Shown: positions 40,539 through 49,063, counted from the stretch's first letter. The stretch is DNA of 64,000 bases from Ruthenibacterium lactatiformans (GCF_000949455.1 NZ_JXXK01000009.1:47391-111390), one strand, 5' to 3'. The notes: a model not told the origin generated them from the letters alone. Translations and numbers: made by a program.

Positions 40539-41840
40539 ATGCGCGTACTGAAAAAAATCCTTCTCTGGCTGCTGCTCGTGGCCGTACTGGCCGCGCTCAT
40601 CGTGGGCGGGGCGGTGGCCTGGTTTTACTATAATACCGACCCCGAAGCATTCGACGCTCCTGCCGTTACCGCGGGCGGCACGGCGCTGGCCGTCAACGGC
40701 TATGAATGGAACGCCCCTGTGATGGGCGGCGTCCTGTTCAAAAGCGCGTCCGCGCCCGCCACGCTGGAAACGCAGGATCTGGGCACCTGGGAGCAGGCCT
40801 CGCTGGATATAACACTGCCCGCGGACCGGCCCACGCATCTTGTGGTGAAGGAAGCATCCGGCAATGTGCTGCTGGACGTAAATAACGAGGCTCAGGTAAC
40901 CGTTGCGTTCCCCGCCAACGGCAAGTACACGCTGGAAGCGGACGTAACGGTTCCCCGGCACAGTTCCGCCGATAAACCCGGCGCGCCCGCCCACGGATAC
41001 GGCGTGTTCCGGTACAGCGCCCGCGTCAACGTCAGCGCACAACCCAAGGTGGAATTTTCCTCCACACGGGTGGAACAGGGCGCAGTGGTCACCGTGCTGC
41101 TCACGGGCTTTCTGGACGGGCCGGAGCCATCCGTCGAAACAGATCTCAGCCTGGCCCAATTCTGTGACGTGCCTGGCGGAAAGGCCGCGTTCATCGGTGT
41201 GCACTACAACCGGGAGCCCGGCGATTATACCGTGCGCGTAACGTGCGGCAGCGTCGACGTGACGCAGACTGTGACTGTCGTTCACCGGGATTTTCCCAAG
41301 CAGAACATGACCATTGACCAGAGCGTGGCCGACGCCACGGTGAACAGCGCCGCCGCCAATCAGGAATGGAAAGACGTAATGTTTCCGCTGTACGCCTCGG
41401 CGGACGCGGAGATCTACTGGAGCGGCACGTTCATCCGCCCCTGCGGCACCACCGCCCAGAACACCCAGTACGGCCTGTACCGCTACACCAACGGTTCGCC
41501 TTACCCTGAACGACACGCAGGCATCGATTATGACTGCGACCTGGGCGATGCGGTCTGGGCTCCGGGCCGGGGCAAGGTGGTCTATGCCGGCTTTTTGCAA
41601 ATGACGGGCAACACCGTTGTCATCGAACACGGCGGCGGCCTCAAAAGCTATTTCTTCCACCTGGATTCCCTTGCCTGCAAGCAGGGGGACATCGTGGAAA
41701 AAGAACAGCTTATCGGGCAGGCGGGCAGCACGGGCTATTCCACAGGCCCGCACCTGCACTACGAGGCGCGCATCGGCAACCAGAGCATTGACCCCGACCA
41801 GCTTTTCAACGGCAGCAGCGGGCTGTACTTTGCCCGATAA
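40539..41840 (+). CDS. M23 family metallopeptidase, membrane anchored
   Basis: The 433-residue protein has one N-terminal membrane segment (about 6-30), a ~270-residue all-beta extracellular region, and a C-terminal LytM-type M23 domain. The zinc ligands are present: His and Asp in RHAGIDYDCDLGD, and the HxH in TGPHLHYEARIG near residue 405. It should cleave peptidoglycan cross-bridges or stem peptides outside the cell. ATG at 40539 follows CAGGAGG. It is transcribed with a second M23 gene 24 bases downstream. The ~460-base upstream region is full of palindromes. Confidence 0.9.
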   Translation: MRVLKKILLWLLLVAVLAALIVGGAVAWFYYNTDPEAFDAPAVTAGGTALAVNGYEWNAPVMGGVLFKSASAPATLETQDLGTWEQASLDITLPADRPTHLVVKEASGNVLLDVNNEAQVTVAFPANGKYTLEADVTVPRHSSADKPGAPAHGYGVFRYSARVNVSAQPKVEFSSTRVEQGAVVTVLLTGFLDGPEPSVETDLSLAQFCDVPGGKAAFIGVHYNREPGDYTVRVTCGSVDVTQTVTVVHRDFPKQNMTIDQSVADATVNSAAANQEWKDVMFPLYASADAEIYWSGTFIRPCGTTAQNTQYGLYRYTNGSPYPERHAGIDYDCDLGDAVWAPGRGKVVYAGFLQMTGNTVVIEHGGGLKSYFFHLDSLACKQGDIVEKEQLIGQAGSTGYSTGPHLHYEARIGNQSIDPDQLFNGSSGLYFAR

Positions 41841-41864
41841 ACCGCCGGAACAAGGAGATACCGG

Positions 41865-43577
41865 ATGGAACCGAACGAACCCCTGAACGCGGCCCCGCAG
41901 CCGGACGCCGCGCCTGTTACAACACAGTCTCCCGCCGCAACACAGGAGCGCCCGGCCGAAAAGCCCCGCGCCGCCGTCCGCGTGACGCAGCAATTTGTGG
42001 TGCGCATGCAGCGGGGCCAGAACGAGGCCGCGCTGCCCCCCAAGGGCGGTAAACCGCCCCTGCGTGCCACCTACAATGCAGTGGGCCAGCTGCTCTACCG
42101 CGTGGGCACGCAGGCGGAATACACCTGCATCCGGCTGGGGCGCGGCATACGCGGCGCGTTCCGGCTGGCGCTGCGCGCCGCGGCCGCGCTGCTGCGCTTT
42201 GTGGGCGGCCCGCTGCTGGCGCTGTTTTCCAGCATCTGGGACGACCTTACGGCCCCGGCGCGCCGTTTTGCCAGCGGCGTGCGCCATATGCGCGACGCCG
42301 CGCGGGCGGAAGCCCAGGCGGGCGGCAGCGGCAAGCGGGCCGGTTTTGCCTATTTTAAAAACGGCGTCCACGCCTACCGGCATCTGATCGGCGGCGCTCT
42401 GCGCTACCTGATGCCCGCCGCCGCGCTGTGTGTGCTGGTTTTCACCGTGCAGGAGGTGCTGGGCTCCAGCTTCTCGCTGGGCGTGAGCTACAGCGGCGAC
42501 TTTCTTGTATTCATCGAAAATGAAGGCGTTTGGGATTCCGCCGAAAAAATGGTGCAGGAACGCGTGATGGCGTCCGAGGGCGCCAAGGTGGAATGGGACG
42601 AGCATCCGGTGTTCGAGCTTCGCATCGTGGACCCCGCCGCCCGCACCAGCGCCAGCGACCTGGTGGACAAGATCATCGCGGCATCCTCAGACAAGATCAT
42701 GAAAGCCGTGGGCATCCGCGTGAACGGGGAGCTTATCGGTGTTGTGGAGGACGGACGTGCGGTGCAGCAGCTTTTGGACGACACACTGGCCGCTTATAAC
42801 GACGGCACCCACGAGCGCGTGGAATTTTTGTACCCCATCGAGCAGGTGCCCGGCACCTATTTCACAAACTCTGTGCAGGATACCACGATGGTGCTGCAGG
42901 CTTTGCAGTCCAGCGACGTGCTGAGCGTAAAGGTGACGGACCTCATTGAATATGACGAGACCCTGGAATATACCACAGAGGAAGTAGAATCCGACCAGTA
43001 CAACAAAGGCGTGCGCTTTATCTCCCAGCGCGGGCGCGACGGCACCCAGCATGTGGTGGCCGAGCAGACCAGCGTCAACGGCAGCGTCATCTCCACCGTT
43101 CCCGTGGAAGTGACCGTCACCAAGGAAATGACACCGCGCATCTATACCATCGGCACGCGTGAGGCACAGTACGGTGTTTCCACAGCCGCCGGCGGAAGCG
43201 TCGTGGGCACGGGCTCCATGACGTTCCCGGTGCCCAGCCTCTCCTATATCACCACGCGCTTTGGCAGCGGCCACCGCGGCATCGACCTGTGTGCGCCCAA
43301 CGGCACGCCCATCCTTGCGGCGGATTCCGGAACGGTCATCGAGGCCGGCTACCACTGGAGCTTTGGCAATTATCTGCTTATTGACCATGGCAACGGCATC
43401 ACCACGCGCTACGCTCACTGCTCGGCGCTGCTGGTGGGCGCGGGCTCCACCGTTACGCGCGGCCAGCAGATCGCCACCATCGGCATTTCCGGCGTCGCCA
43501 CAGGCTACCATTGCCATTTTGAGGTAGCAGTGAACGGAAGCCTGGTGAACCCCGCGCCTTATCTCGGCGTAAGTTGA
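41865..43577 (+). CDS. G5-domain and M23 metallopeptidase, membrane anchored
   Basis: A 570-residue protein. A Pro/Ala-rich and basic cytosolic region of ~170 residues contains amphipathic stretches, and one membrane segment follows (about 182-200). The outside part has a domain with two VDKIIAASSDKIMKAVGIRVNG-like elements and then a G5 domain (about 365-430: IEYDETLEYTTEEVESDQYNKG). The C-terminal M23 domain has FGSGHRGIDL and GYHCHFEVAVNG, giving H-x-x-x-D and HxH zinc ligands. G5 domains bind wall amino sugars. The long cytosolic part is unusual for this family and could link to the division or envelope machinery. ATG follows AAGGAG. Confidence 0.88.
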   Translation: MEPNEPLNAAPQPDAAPVTTQSPAATQERPAEKPRAAVRVTQQFVVRMQRGQNEAALPPKGGKPPLRATYNAVGQLLYRVGTQAEYTCIRLGRGIRGAFRLALRAAAALLRFVGGPLLALFSSIWDDLTAPARRFASGVRHMRDAARAEAQAGGSGKRAGFAYFKNGVHAYRHLIGGALRYLMPAAALCVLVFTVQEVLGSSFSLGVSYSGDFLVFIENEGVWDSAEKMVQERVMASEGAKVEWDEHPVFELRIVDPAARTSASDLVDKIIAASSDKIMKAVGIRVNGELIGVVEDGRAVQQLLDDTLAAYNDGTHERVEFLYPIEQVPGTYFTNSVQDTTMVLQALQSSDVLSVKVTDLIEYDETLEYTTEEVESDQYNKGVRFISQRGRDGTQHVVAEQTSVNGSVISTVPVEVTVTKEMTPRIYTIGTREAQYGVSTAAGGSVVGTGSMTFPVPSLSYITTRFGSGHRGIDLCAPNGTPILAADSGTVIEAGYHWSFGNYLLIDHGNGITTRYAHCSALLVGAGSTVTRGQQIATIGISGVATGYHCHFEVAVNGSLVNPAPYLGVS

Positions 43578-43610
43578 ACCTCCGCCTTTCCGTTTGCGGA
43601 AAGCGCCTCG

Positions 43611-43653
43611 CCCTTGGCCGCGGATGAACTCCGGACGCGGCCAAGGGTTTTTT
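43611..43653 (+). terminator. terminator of the M23 pair
   Basis: CCCTTGGCCGCG and CGCGGCCAAGGG form a 12-bp stem followed by TTTTTT. Confidence 0.88.
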
Positions 43654-43676
43654 GTATGGAATTTGAAAAGGGCTCG

Positions 43677-43950
43677 ATGCTGCGGGCCGAGATAGGCCGG
43701 GGCGGCCGAAGCCGGGGATGGGCGTAAAGACCGGCGCAAAGAAAAGCATGCTGACGGCAAGGCAGACGCATTGCCCGAATGCGCGGCACTTGCACACGAC
43801 AAGCAGGGCAGAGCTTGTCGAACCGTCCGCCAGAACCGGGAAAGGGAGACTGTACGGAAGCCGGCGCAGCATCCGCCACACAAACCCTACGGTCGAGTAC
43901 TTGGCCAACATACTCGGGAAAAATACCATCCTGCTGTTATCCGTAGGCAT
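43677..43950 (-). pseudogene. decayed copy of the DUF5684 membrane protein gene
   Basis: On the minus strand the frame begins MPTDNSRMVFFPSMLAKYS and TVGFVWRML, against MSMDNSMMVFFLSMLATYS and IVGFVWWLL of the intact gene at 3755. It then lacks about 50 residues, keeps a short ADGS piece, loses ~15 more, and ends with CKCRAFGQCVCLAVSMLFF matching RKCRAFGHGVGFAIGMLFF. The final stop is lost and the -10 of the promoter is changed. It is the broken partner in an inverted duplication; homology continues downstream through the leader of metY. Confidence 0.85.
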
Positions 43951-44076
43951 ACATGTTCCCTCCGCTTTTCCTATTGGAAGCGGGAACCATCCGTTTCCAG
44001 GAGGGTTATAGTGAAAAAGGGCGGAAAGGCAACCATCTGTATTTTTCACGGAACGTAAAAATTGCGGCCAAAACGC

Positions 44077-44105
44077 TTGACAGAGGCGGAGGAATGCATT
44101 ATCCT
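44077..44105 (+). promoter_or_regulatory. promoter of metY
   Basis: A consensus -35 TTGACA (44077-44082) and -10 TATCCT (44100-44105) have a 17-base spacer. The inferred leader is about 160 bases. The inverted copy near 3.6 kb keeps the same TTGACA. Confidence 0.6.
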
Positions 44106-44145
44106 ATAAAACATACTAAAATGATAGGAAATGGAGGCGCAGGGC

Positions 44146-44214
44146 ATGAGCCGGGATACCATTCAGCAGCGGCTGTGCCGCTGGCGGAACAGCCGAATGT
44201 GCATGGGAGGATGA
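44146..44214 (+). CDS. candidate 22-codon leader peptide of metY
   Basis: ATG at 44146 follows GGAGG with eight-base spacing and opens a 22-codon frame ending in TGA at 44214. The second half reads CRWRNSRMCMGG and holds two Cys and two internal Met codons, besides Trp and many Arg. It sits between the metY promoter and a strong hairpin (44228-44249) that ends 24 bases before the metY ATG. This layout is that of an attenuating or translation-coupled leader. The inverted copy near 3.56 kb keeps CRWRNSRM in frame. No known leader family is recognised. Confidence 0.45.
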   Translation: MSRDTIQQRLCRWRNSRMCMGG

Positions 44215-44227
44215 CCGCCGCACACCC

Positions 44228-44249
44228 GCCCGCGCCGTGCGGCGCGGGC
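44228..44249 (+). promoter_or_regulatory. hairpin between leader ORF and metY
   Basis: GCCCGCGCC-gtgc-GGCGCGGGC is a perfect nine-bp stem, 13 bases after the leader stop codon. No T run follows, so it might act on translation or transcript stability rather than as a plain terminator. Confidence 0.5.
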
Positions 44250-44273
44250 CTGCACAGAAAGAAGGCTGTTACC

Positions 44274-45566
44274 ATGTCTGATTTTAAAGGTTTGAACGTA
44301 CATTTTGAAACGCTCCAGCTCCACGCGGGGCAGGAAAACCCGGATCCCGCCACGGATGCCCGCGCCGTGCCGATCTACCAGACCGCCTCGTATGTGTTCC
44401 ACAGCAGCGCCCATGCAGCCGACCGCTTCGGCCTGCGGGACGCGGGAAACATCTACGGCCGCCTGACGAACCCCACGCAGGATGTGTTCGAGCAGCGCGT
44501 AGCGGCGCTGGAGGGCGGCGCAGCCGCGCTTGCGGTCGCTTCGGGCGCAGCGGCCATCGCTTATGTGTTCGGGGCGCTGGCGCCGGCTGGCCGGCATATC
44601 GTTTCCTCCAAGACCATTTACGGCGGCACATACAATCTGCTGGCTCATACGCTGCCGCTTTCGGGCGTAACGGCCACATTTGTGGATATTGGCGACCCGT
44701 CGGCCGTGGAGGCCGCCATCCGGCCGGAAACGCGCCTGCTGTTTGCCGAGACTTTGGGAAACCCCAATTCCGACGTGGCGGATGTGGAAACGCTGGCCGC
44801 CATCGCCCACCGTCACGGCATACCGCTGGTGGTGGATTCCACCTTTGCCACGCCCTACCTGCTGCGCCCCATTGAATACGGCGCGGATGTGGTGGTGCAT
44901 TCGGCAACAAAATTTATCGGCGGGCACGGCACGTCGCTGGGCGGCGTCATTGTGGAGGGCGGCGGGTTCGATTGGGCGGCCGCGGGCCGGTTCCCGGCCC
45001 TCAGCGCGCCCAACCCCAGCTACCACGGCGTCAGCTTCACGCAGGCTGCGGGGCCCGCGGCGCTGGTCACCTATATCCGCGCGGTGCTGCTTCGGGATAC
45101 GGGCGCGGCCATCTCGCCTTTCAATGCTTTTCTGCTGCTGCAGGGGCTGGAGACCCTTTCCCTGCGTGTGGAGCGCCATGTGGAAAACGCGCTTCGTGTT
45201 GTCGATTTTCTGGTGAACCACCCGAAGGTGGAGCGGGTAAACCATCCTTCTTTGCCGGAAAATGGATATCGCCCGCTGTATGAAAAGTATTTTCCCCGCG
45301 GCGGCGGCTCCATCTTTACGTTTGAGATCAAAGGCGGCGCGGCCGAGGCGCAGGCGTTCATTGATAAACTGCGCATCTTTTCGCTGCTGGCGAATGTGGC
45401 GGACGTCAAAAGCCTGGCCATCCACCCGGCAAGCACCACGCATTCCCAGATGACGCCGGAGGAACTGGCCCAAAGCGGCATCCGGCCAAACACCATCCGC
45501 CTGTCCATTGGCACGGAACACATCGATGACATTCTGGCGGACCTTGCCGCGGCGCTGGAGGCTTGA
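44274..45566 (+). CDS. metY: O-acetylhomoserine aminocarboxypropyltransferase (sulfhydrylase)
   Basis: A 430-residue Cys/Met-metabolism PLP enzyme, the usual length for O-acetylhomoserine sulfhydrylase. It starts FETLQLHAGQENPDPATDARAVPIYQT. YGRLTNPTQDVFEQRVAALEGG, the PLP lysine in VVHSATKFIGGHGTSLGGV (about 214) and the C-terminal SLAIHPASTTHSQM with IRLSIGTEHIDDI are family signatures. It joins sulfide to O-acetylhomoserine to give homocysteine for methionine. ATG at 44274 follows AGAAAGAAGG. A candidate leader peptide and hairpin precede it. mnmA lies downstream behind a terminator. Confidence 0.93.
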   Translation: MSDFKGLNVHFETLQLHAGQENPDPATDARAVPIYQTASYVFHSSAHAADRFGLRDAGNIYGRLTNPTQDVFEQRVAALEGGAAALAVASGAAAIAYVFGALAPAGRHIVSSKTIYGGTYNLLAHTLPLSGVTATFVDIGDPSAVEAAIRPETRLLFAETLGNPNSDVADVETLAAIAHRHGIPLVVDSTFATPYLLRPIEYGADVVVHSATKFIGGHGTSLGGVIVEGGGFDWAAAGRFPALSAPNPSYHGVSFTQAAGPAALVTYIRAVLLRDTGAAISPFNAFLLLQGLETLSLRVERHVENALRVVDFLVNHPKVERVNHPSLPENGYRPLYEKYFPRGGGSIFTFEIKGGAAEAQAFIDKLRIFSLLANVADVKSLAIHPASTTHSQMTPEELAQSGIRPNTIRLSIGTEHIDDILADLAAALEA

Positions 45567-45610
45567 ACCGGAAGCCGCTCTATGCCGCGGAGGGCTTCAA
45601 AGAAATACGC

Positions 45611-45638
45611 AAAGCGGCGGCCCTAGGCCGCCGCTTTT
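45611..45638 (+). terminator. terminator of metY
   Basis: AAAGCGGCGGCC-cta-GGCCGCCGCTTT is a perfect 12-bp stem ending in TTTT. Confidence 0.85.
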
Positions 45639-45673
45639 GCCTTGCGGGCACAGCCCGCGGAAGGGAGAACGCA

Positions 45674-46771
45674 ATGGAACAGGCAACGGGCGCGCGGCGT
45701 GCCGCTGTGGCTATGAGCGGGGGTGTGGACAGCTCTGTTGCGGCGCTGCTGCTGGCACAGGCGGGCTGGGCCTGTACGGGTGTGACGCTGCGCCTGTATG
45801 CGGGTGCGGATGCCGCGCCGGACGGCGCGCGCACCTGCTGCTCGCTGGAGGATGTGGAGGACGCGCGCGCCGTGGCACGACGGCTGGGCATCCGGCACTA
45901 CACCTTTAATTTCACAGAAGCTTTTGAACGGGATGTGATCGGGCGCTTTGTGCAGGGATATCTGGCGGGTGAAACGCCCAACCCCTGTATCGACTGCAAC
46001 AAACACATCAAGTTTTCCGCGCTGCTGCGCCGGGCTCAGCTCATGGGCTGTACCCATGTGGCCACGGGACATTACGCACGCATTGTCCGGGGCGCCAATG
46101 GGCGGATGCTGCTGCAGACAGGGCTGGACGCGGGCAAGGACCAGAGCTACATGCTCTACGGCATGACGCAGCGGGAGCTGGCGCACACGCTGTTCCCGCT
46201 GGGCGCGCTGACAAAAGCGGAGGTGCGCGCGCTGGCACTGGAAAACGGCTTTGGCAACGCCCGCAAGCGGGACAGCCAGGACATCTGCTTTGTGCCGGAC
46301 GGCGATTATGCCGCCTTTGTGGAGCGGCACACGGGCTGCCCCTGTCCGCCGGGGGATATCCTGGATGAAGCCGGACGCGTCGTGGGACGCCACAGGGGAT
46401 ATATCCGATACACCGTGGGCCAGCGCAGGGGCTTGGGCATTGCTGCGCCGCAGCCGTTGTATGTGCGCGGCGTGTGCCCGGCGCGCAACACCGTTACAGT
46501 TGCCGGGGCCGGTGCGCTGTATACCGACACCGTGGACGCGCGGGAGCTGAACTGGATCGCCTGCGACGCACTGGGCGAACGTCCGGTGCGCCTGCTGGCA
46601 AAGCTGCGCTACCGACAGCCCGCCCGCCGGGCCACTGCGTGGCAGACAGGCCCCGACACACTGCGCGTGCGCTTTGACGAGCCGCAGCGCGCGCCCGCGC
46701 CGGGACAGGCGCTGGTGCTGTACGACGGAGGAACGGTGGTGGGCGGAGGCGTTCTTTTTTCCACGGTCTGA
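45674..46771 (+). CDS. mnmA: tRNA-specific 2-thiouridylase
   Basis: A 365-residue ATP-dependent enzyme that puts sulfur on U34 of Glu, Gln and Lys tRNAs. The PP-loop AMSGGVDSSVAALLL is at about 13-27. The catalytic cysteines are in NPCIDCNKHIKF (about 105) and DSQDICFVPDGDY (about 203), and RYTVGQRRGLGI is the tRNA-binding signature. ATG at 45674 follows AAGGGAG. The gene has its own terminator. Sulfur supply from a cysteine desulfurase is not encoded nearby. Its last ~20 codons and downstream sequence recur, inverted, at 3354-3538. Confidence 0.96.
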   Translation: MEQATGARRAAVAMSGGVDSSVAALLLAQAGWACTGVTLRLYAGADAAPDGARTCCSLEDVEDARAVARRLGIRHYTFNFTEAFERDVIGRFVQGYLAGETPNPCIDCNKHIKFSALLRRAQLMGCTHVATGHYARIVRGANGRMLLQTGLDAGKDQSYMLYGMTQRELAHTLFPLGALTKAEVRALALENGFGNARKRDSQDICFVPDGDYAAFVERHTGCPCPPGDILDEAGRVVGRHRGYIRYTVGQRRGLGIAAPQPLYVRGVCPARNTVTVAGAGALYTDTVDARELNWIACDALGERPVRLLAKLRYRQPARRATAWQTGPDTLRVRFDEPQRAPAPGQALVLYDGGTVVGGGVLFSTV

Positions 46772-46774
46772 AAC

Positions 46775-46818
46775 AAAAAACGCGCGGCGTACCGCACTGG
46801 CACGCCGCACGTTTTTTT
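46775..46818 (+). terminator. terminator of mnmA
   Basis: AAAAAACG-GCGGCGT and ACGCCGC-CGTTTTTTT form a stem with a single bulge and long A/T flanks. Confidence 0.82.
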
Positions 46819-46913
46819 GTTATACTGGTAAACAACGGCGGGGCGGAGCGGCGCCCTGTGCGGGAAGAACAAAACAGGCCGCGCGCAAAGCGCGCGGGGG
46901 AGGGGGAAACGCC

Positions 46914-48257
46914 TTGGCGTCCGGCGAGAGGGATCTGACGCGCGGCAGCGTATGGCGGCAGGTGCTGGCCTATGCGATGCCGCTGGTGGCCAGCAGCCTG
47001 CTGCAGGCGCTGTACAGCATGGTGGACACGGTCATCGCAGGCCACTTTGCGGGCAGCGCGGCCATTTCAGCCATCAACAATTCGGGACAGATATTAAACA
47101 TCCTTACTAAGATCGCCATCGGCATCACAACAGGCGGCAATATCATCATCGGCCAGTATTACGGCGCAAAAGAGCATGGGCGGCTGGGCGAGGCGTCGGG
47201 CACGCTGCTCTCGCTTTCGCTGCTGCTTGGGGCGGCGACGGCTGTGGGCCTGTACGCGGGCGCATATCCGCTTTTGGGCCTGTTGGGTGCCCCGGCCATG
47301 GAGCAGTCTGTGGCGTATTTGCGCATCTGCGCGGTGGGCATGGTGTTCGTATTCGGTTACAACGCGCTTTCCGCCGTGCTGCGCGGCGTGGGCGATTCCC
47401 GCACGCCGCTGCTCATCATCGGCGTGGCTACGGTGGTGAACACCGTGCTGGACCTGTGGTTCGTGGCGGGGCTTGGCATGGGCACCGCGGGCGCCGCGCT
47501 TGCCACAACTGCCGCGCAGGCCGTCAGCTTCGGCATGGCGCTGGTGCTGGTGGCGCGGCGCACCGGGCTGCTGCAGCCGAAGCTGTCGTTTTTCCGTATG
47601 CACGGCGCACTGCTCCGGCTCATTCTTCGGCTGGGCATCCCCAGTGCACTGCAAATGACCATTGCCGGGTTCAGCTGGCTGGTGGTAACATTTCTTGTCA
47701 ATCAGTACGGAGTGGATGTTTCGGCGGGCAACGGCGTGGCCATCAAGATCAAGGACATCTGCCAGCTGTTCATCTCCGCCATGGCCAGCGGTGCGACCAC
47801 GATGATCGCCCAGAACCTCGGCGCATCCAAGTTCGAGCGTGCAAAGGATGTGATGTACACTGCCATGAAGATCACATGCGCCATGGCTGCGGCGATGATT
47901 GTTCTGGTGGAGCTGTTTGCGCCGCAGATGGCCGCCGTGTTTACAAATGAAGCCGCCGTGCGGGATGCGGCGGTGCTCAACCTGCGCATCGAGATCCTGG
48001 GACAGATCTTCTACGCAGTGTTTATGGTATACCACGCGCTGGCCATCGGTGCGGGGCATTCCACCTTTGCCATGCTGTCCAGCTTTGCCAACTGCATCGT
48101 GTTCCGGGTGGTGCTCAGCCTGCTGTTCAATCATTTGTGGGGCATCTACGGGCTGTACGCGGCCTGTGCCGTAGCGCCTTCCATCTCGGTGCCGCTGGGC
48201 TGGCTGTACACCCGCTCGGGCGTTTGGCGGCGCAGTTTGGCCAAAACAGAAAAGTAA
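46914..48257 (+). CDS. MATE family efflux transporter
   Basis: A 447-residue protein with about 12 membrane segments in two halves. It starts LTRGSVWRQVLAYAMPLVASSLLQALYSMVDTVIAG, the MATE entry pattern. The second half opens GIPSALQMTIAGFSWLVVTFLVNQYG, and QNLGASKFERAKDV follows. TTG at 46914 is the start: GGGAGGGGG lies eight bases upstream and the next Met falls inside the first membrane segment. It is distinct in sequence from the MATE gene at 10540. It is monocistronic; the substrate is unknown. Confidence 0.92.
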   Translation: MASGERDLTRGSVWRQVLAYAMPLVASSLLQALYSMVDTVIAGHFAGSAAISAINNSGQILNILTKIAIGITTGGNIIIGQYYGAKEHGRLGEASGTLLSLSLLLGAATAVGLYAGAYPLLGLLGAPAMEQSVAYLRICAVGMVFVFGYNALSAVLRGVGDSRTPLLIIGVATVVNTVLDLWFVAGLGMGTAGAALATTAAQAVSFGMALVLVARRTGLLQPKLSFFRMHGALLRLILRLGIPSALQMTIAGFSWLVVTFLVNQYGVDVSAGNGVAIKIKDICQLFISAMASGATTMIAQNLGASKFERAKDVMYTAMKITCAMAAAMIVLVELFAPQMAAVFTNEAAVRDAAVLNLRIEILGQIFYAVFMVYHALAIGAGHSTFAMLSSFANCIVFRVVLSLLFNHLWGIYGLYAACAVAPSISVPLGWLYTRSGVWRRSLAKTEK

Positions 48258-48260
48258 CCT

Positions 48261-48342
48261 CCCGCACCGGCCCTTTCCGGGCCATGCGGGTGCAGAAAAC
48301 GGCGGGTGCTTCCGGTAAGGGAAGCGCCCGCCGCGCTGTTTT
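48261..48342. terminator. two consecutive hairpins between convergent genes
   Basis: CCCGCA-GGCCC/GGGCC-TGCGGG (48261-48290) is followed by GGCGGG-GCTTCC/GGGAAGC-CCCGCC (48301-48332), with T or A runs at the outer edges. Confidence 0.75.
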
Positions 48343-48363
48343 ACATTGTTTTCCCGGGAAAAC

Positions 48364-48996
48364 TCAACCGGTGATTTTTTCAAATACTTCCGCACCCTGG
48401 CCGCAGATGGGACATTTGTAGTTGGCGGGAAGAGCCTCGCCCTCATAGATATAGCCGCACACCGTGCAGCGCCATCCCGTCACCTTTTCTTCGGGCGGAC
48501 GGTAGCTGGAGGCCTTGGGCGGTGTGAGGCCTTTCTTTACCGCGTGGTAATAATCATAGGTCATCTGCGGAACATCGTCCAGCACGGCCCAGTCATCCAC
48601 GCGCGCCACGAACAGGATGTGTGTGCCGAGGTCCACCTCGTTCACTACGGTGCAGGCGAAGCGCGCCGCACACTGCTCTGTCACATAGGGCACGCCGTTT
48701 ATATCCCGCGCCCAGGCAAAGCCCGCGAACTTGTCCACATCCCGGCTGCACTGGAACCCGAACCGGCCGATCAGCTCCATCGAGGCGCTCTCGGCCAGCA
48801 CAGTGGCCGAGAATTTGCCGGACTCCAGAATGGTCCGGGTGGTTTGATTCTCCTTATTGATGGTCACCGCCACCTGCACCGGGGAAACGGTCACCTGCCC
48901 CAGTGTGTTGACGATGCAGCCCGCCGCTTTTCCGCCGGCTTCGGAGGAGACGATGTACAGCCCGTAGCTGAGTTTATCGAATGCGTGATAATCCAT
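48364..48996 (-). CDS. flavin reductase-rubredoxin fusion protein
   Basis: The 210-residue protein has an N-terminal FMN-binding flavin-reductase-like domain (about 1-155). It starts MDYHAFDKLSYGLYIVSSEAGGKAAGCIVNTLGQV and contains the typical TRTILESGKFSATVLAES. A C-terminal rubredoxin (about 172-210) has WRCTVCGYIYEG and KCPICGQG, providing the four iron-binding cysteines. Such fusions pass electrons to flavodiiron or peroxide-reducing proteins in anaerobes. It starts at ATG 48996 after GGGAGG. A promoter with an overlapping Fur-like box lies just upstream. Confidence 0.92.
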   Translation of the reverse strand: MDYHAFDKLSYGLYIVSSEAGGKAAGCIVNTLGQVTVSPVQVAVTINKENQTTRTILESGKFSATVLAESASMELIGRFGFQCSRDVDKFAGFAWARDINGVPYVTEQCAARFACTVVNEVDLGTHILFVARVDDWAVLDDVPQMTYDYYHAVKKGLTPPKASSYRPPEEKVTGWRCTVCGYIYEGEALPANYKCPICGQGAEVFEKITG

Positions 48997-49021
48997 AGAT
49001 GGGCCTCCCTAAAATCATTAT

Positions 49022-49063
49022 TGATAATAGTTTTCATTATAATGCGAAAAATTTTTCCGTCAA
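49022..49063 (-). promoter_or_regulatory. promoter with overlapping Fur-like box
   Basis: On the minus strand, -35 TTGACG (49058-49063) and perfect -10 TATAAT (49036-49041) are 16 bases apart. TGATAATAGTTTTCA (49022-49036) matches the 7-1-7 Fur core TGATAATnATTATCA at all but two positions and covers the start site. A second overlapping ATTATTGATAAT adds to it. Confidence 0.55.

Noticed and set aside
40314..42605. 763-codon minus-strand open frame antisense to the M23 genes
   Set aside because: It is a shadow of two well-supported plus-strand genes, has no ribosome site or recognisable domain, and is explained by high GC at third positions.
44000..44273. SAM riboswitch upstream of metY
   Set aside because: The leader lacks the multi-helix S-box consensus and a terminator; the small-ORF-plus-hairpin layout explains it better.
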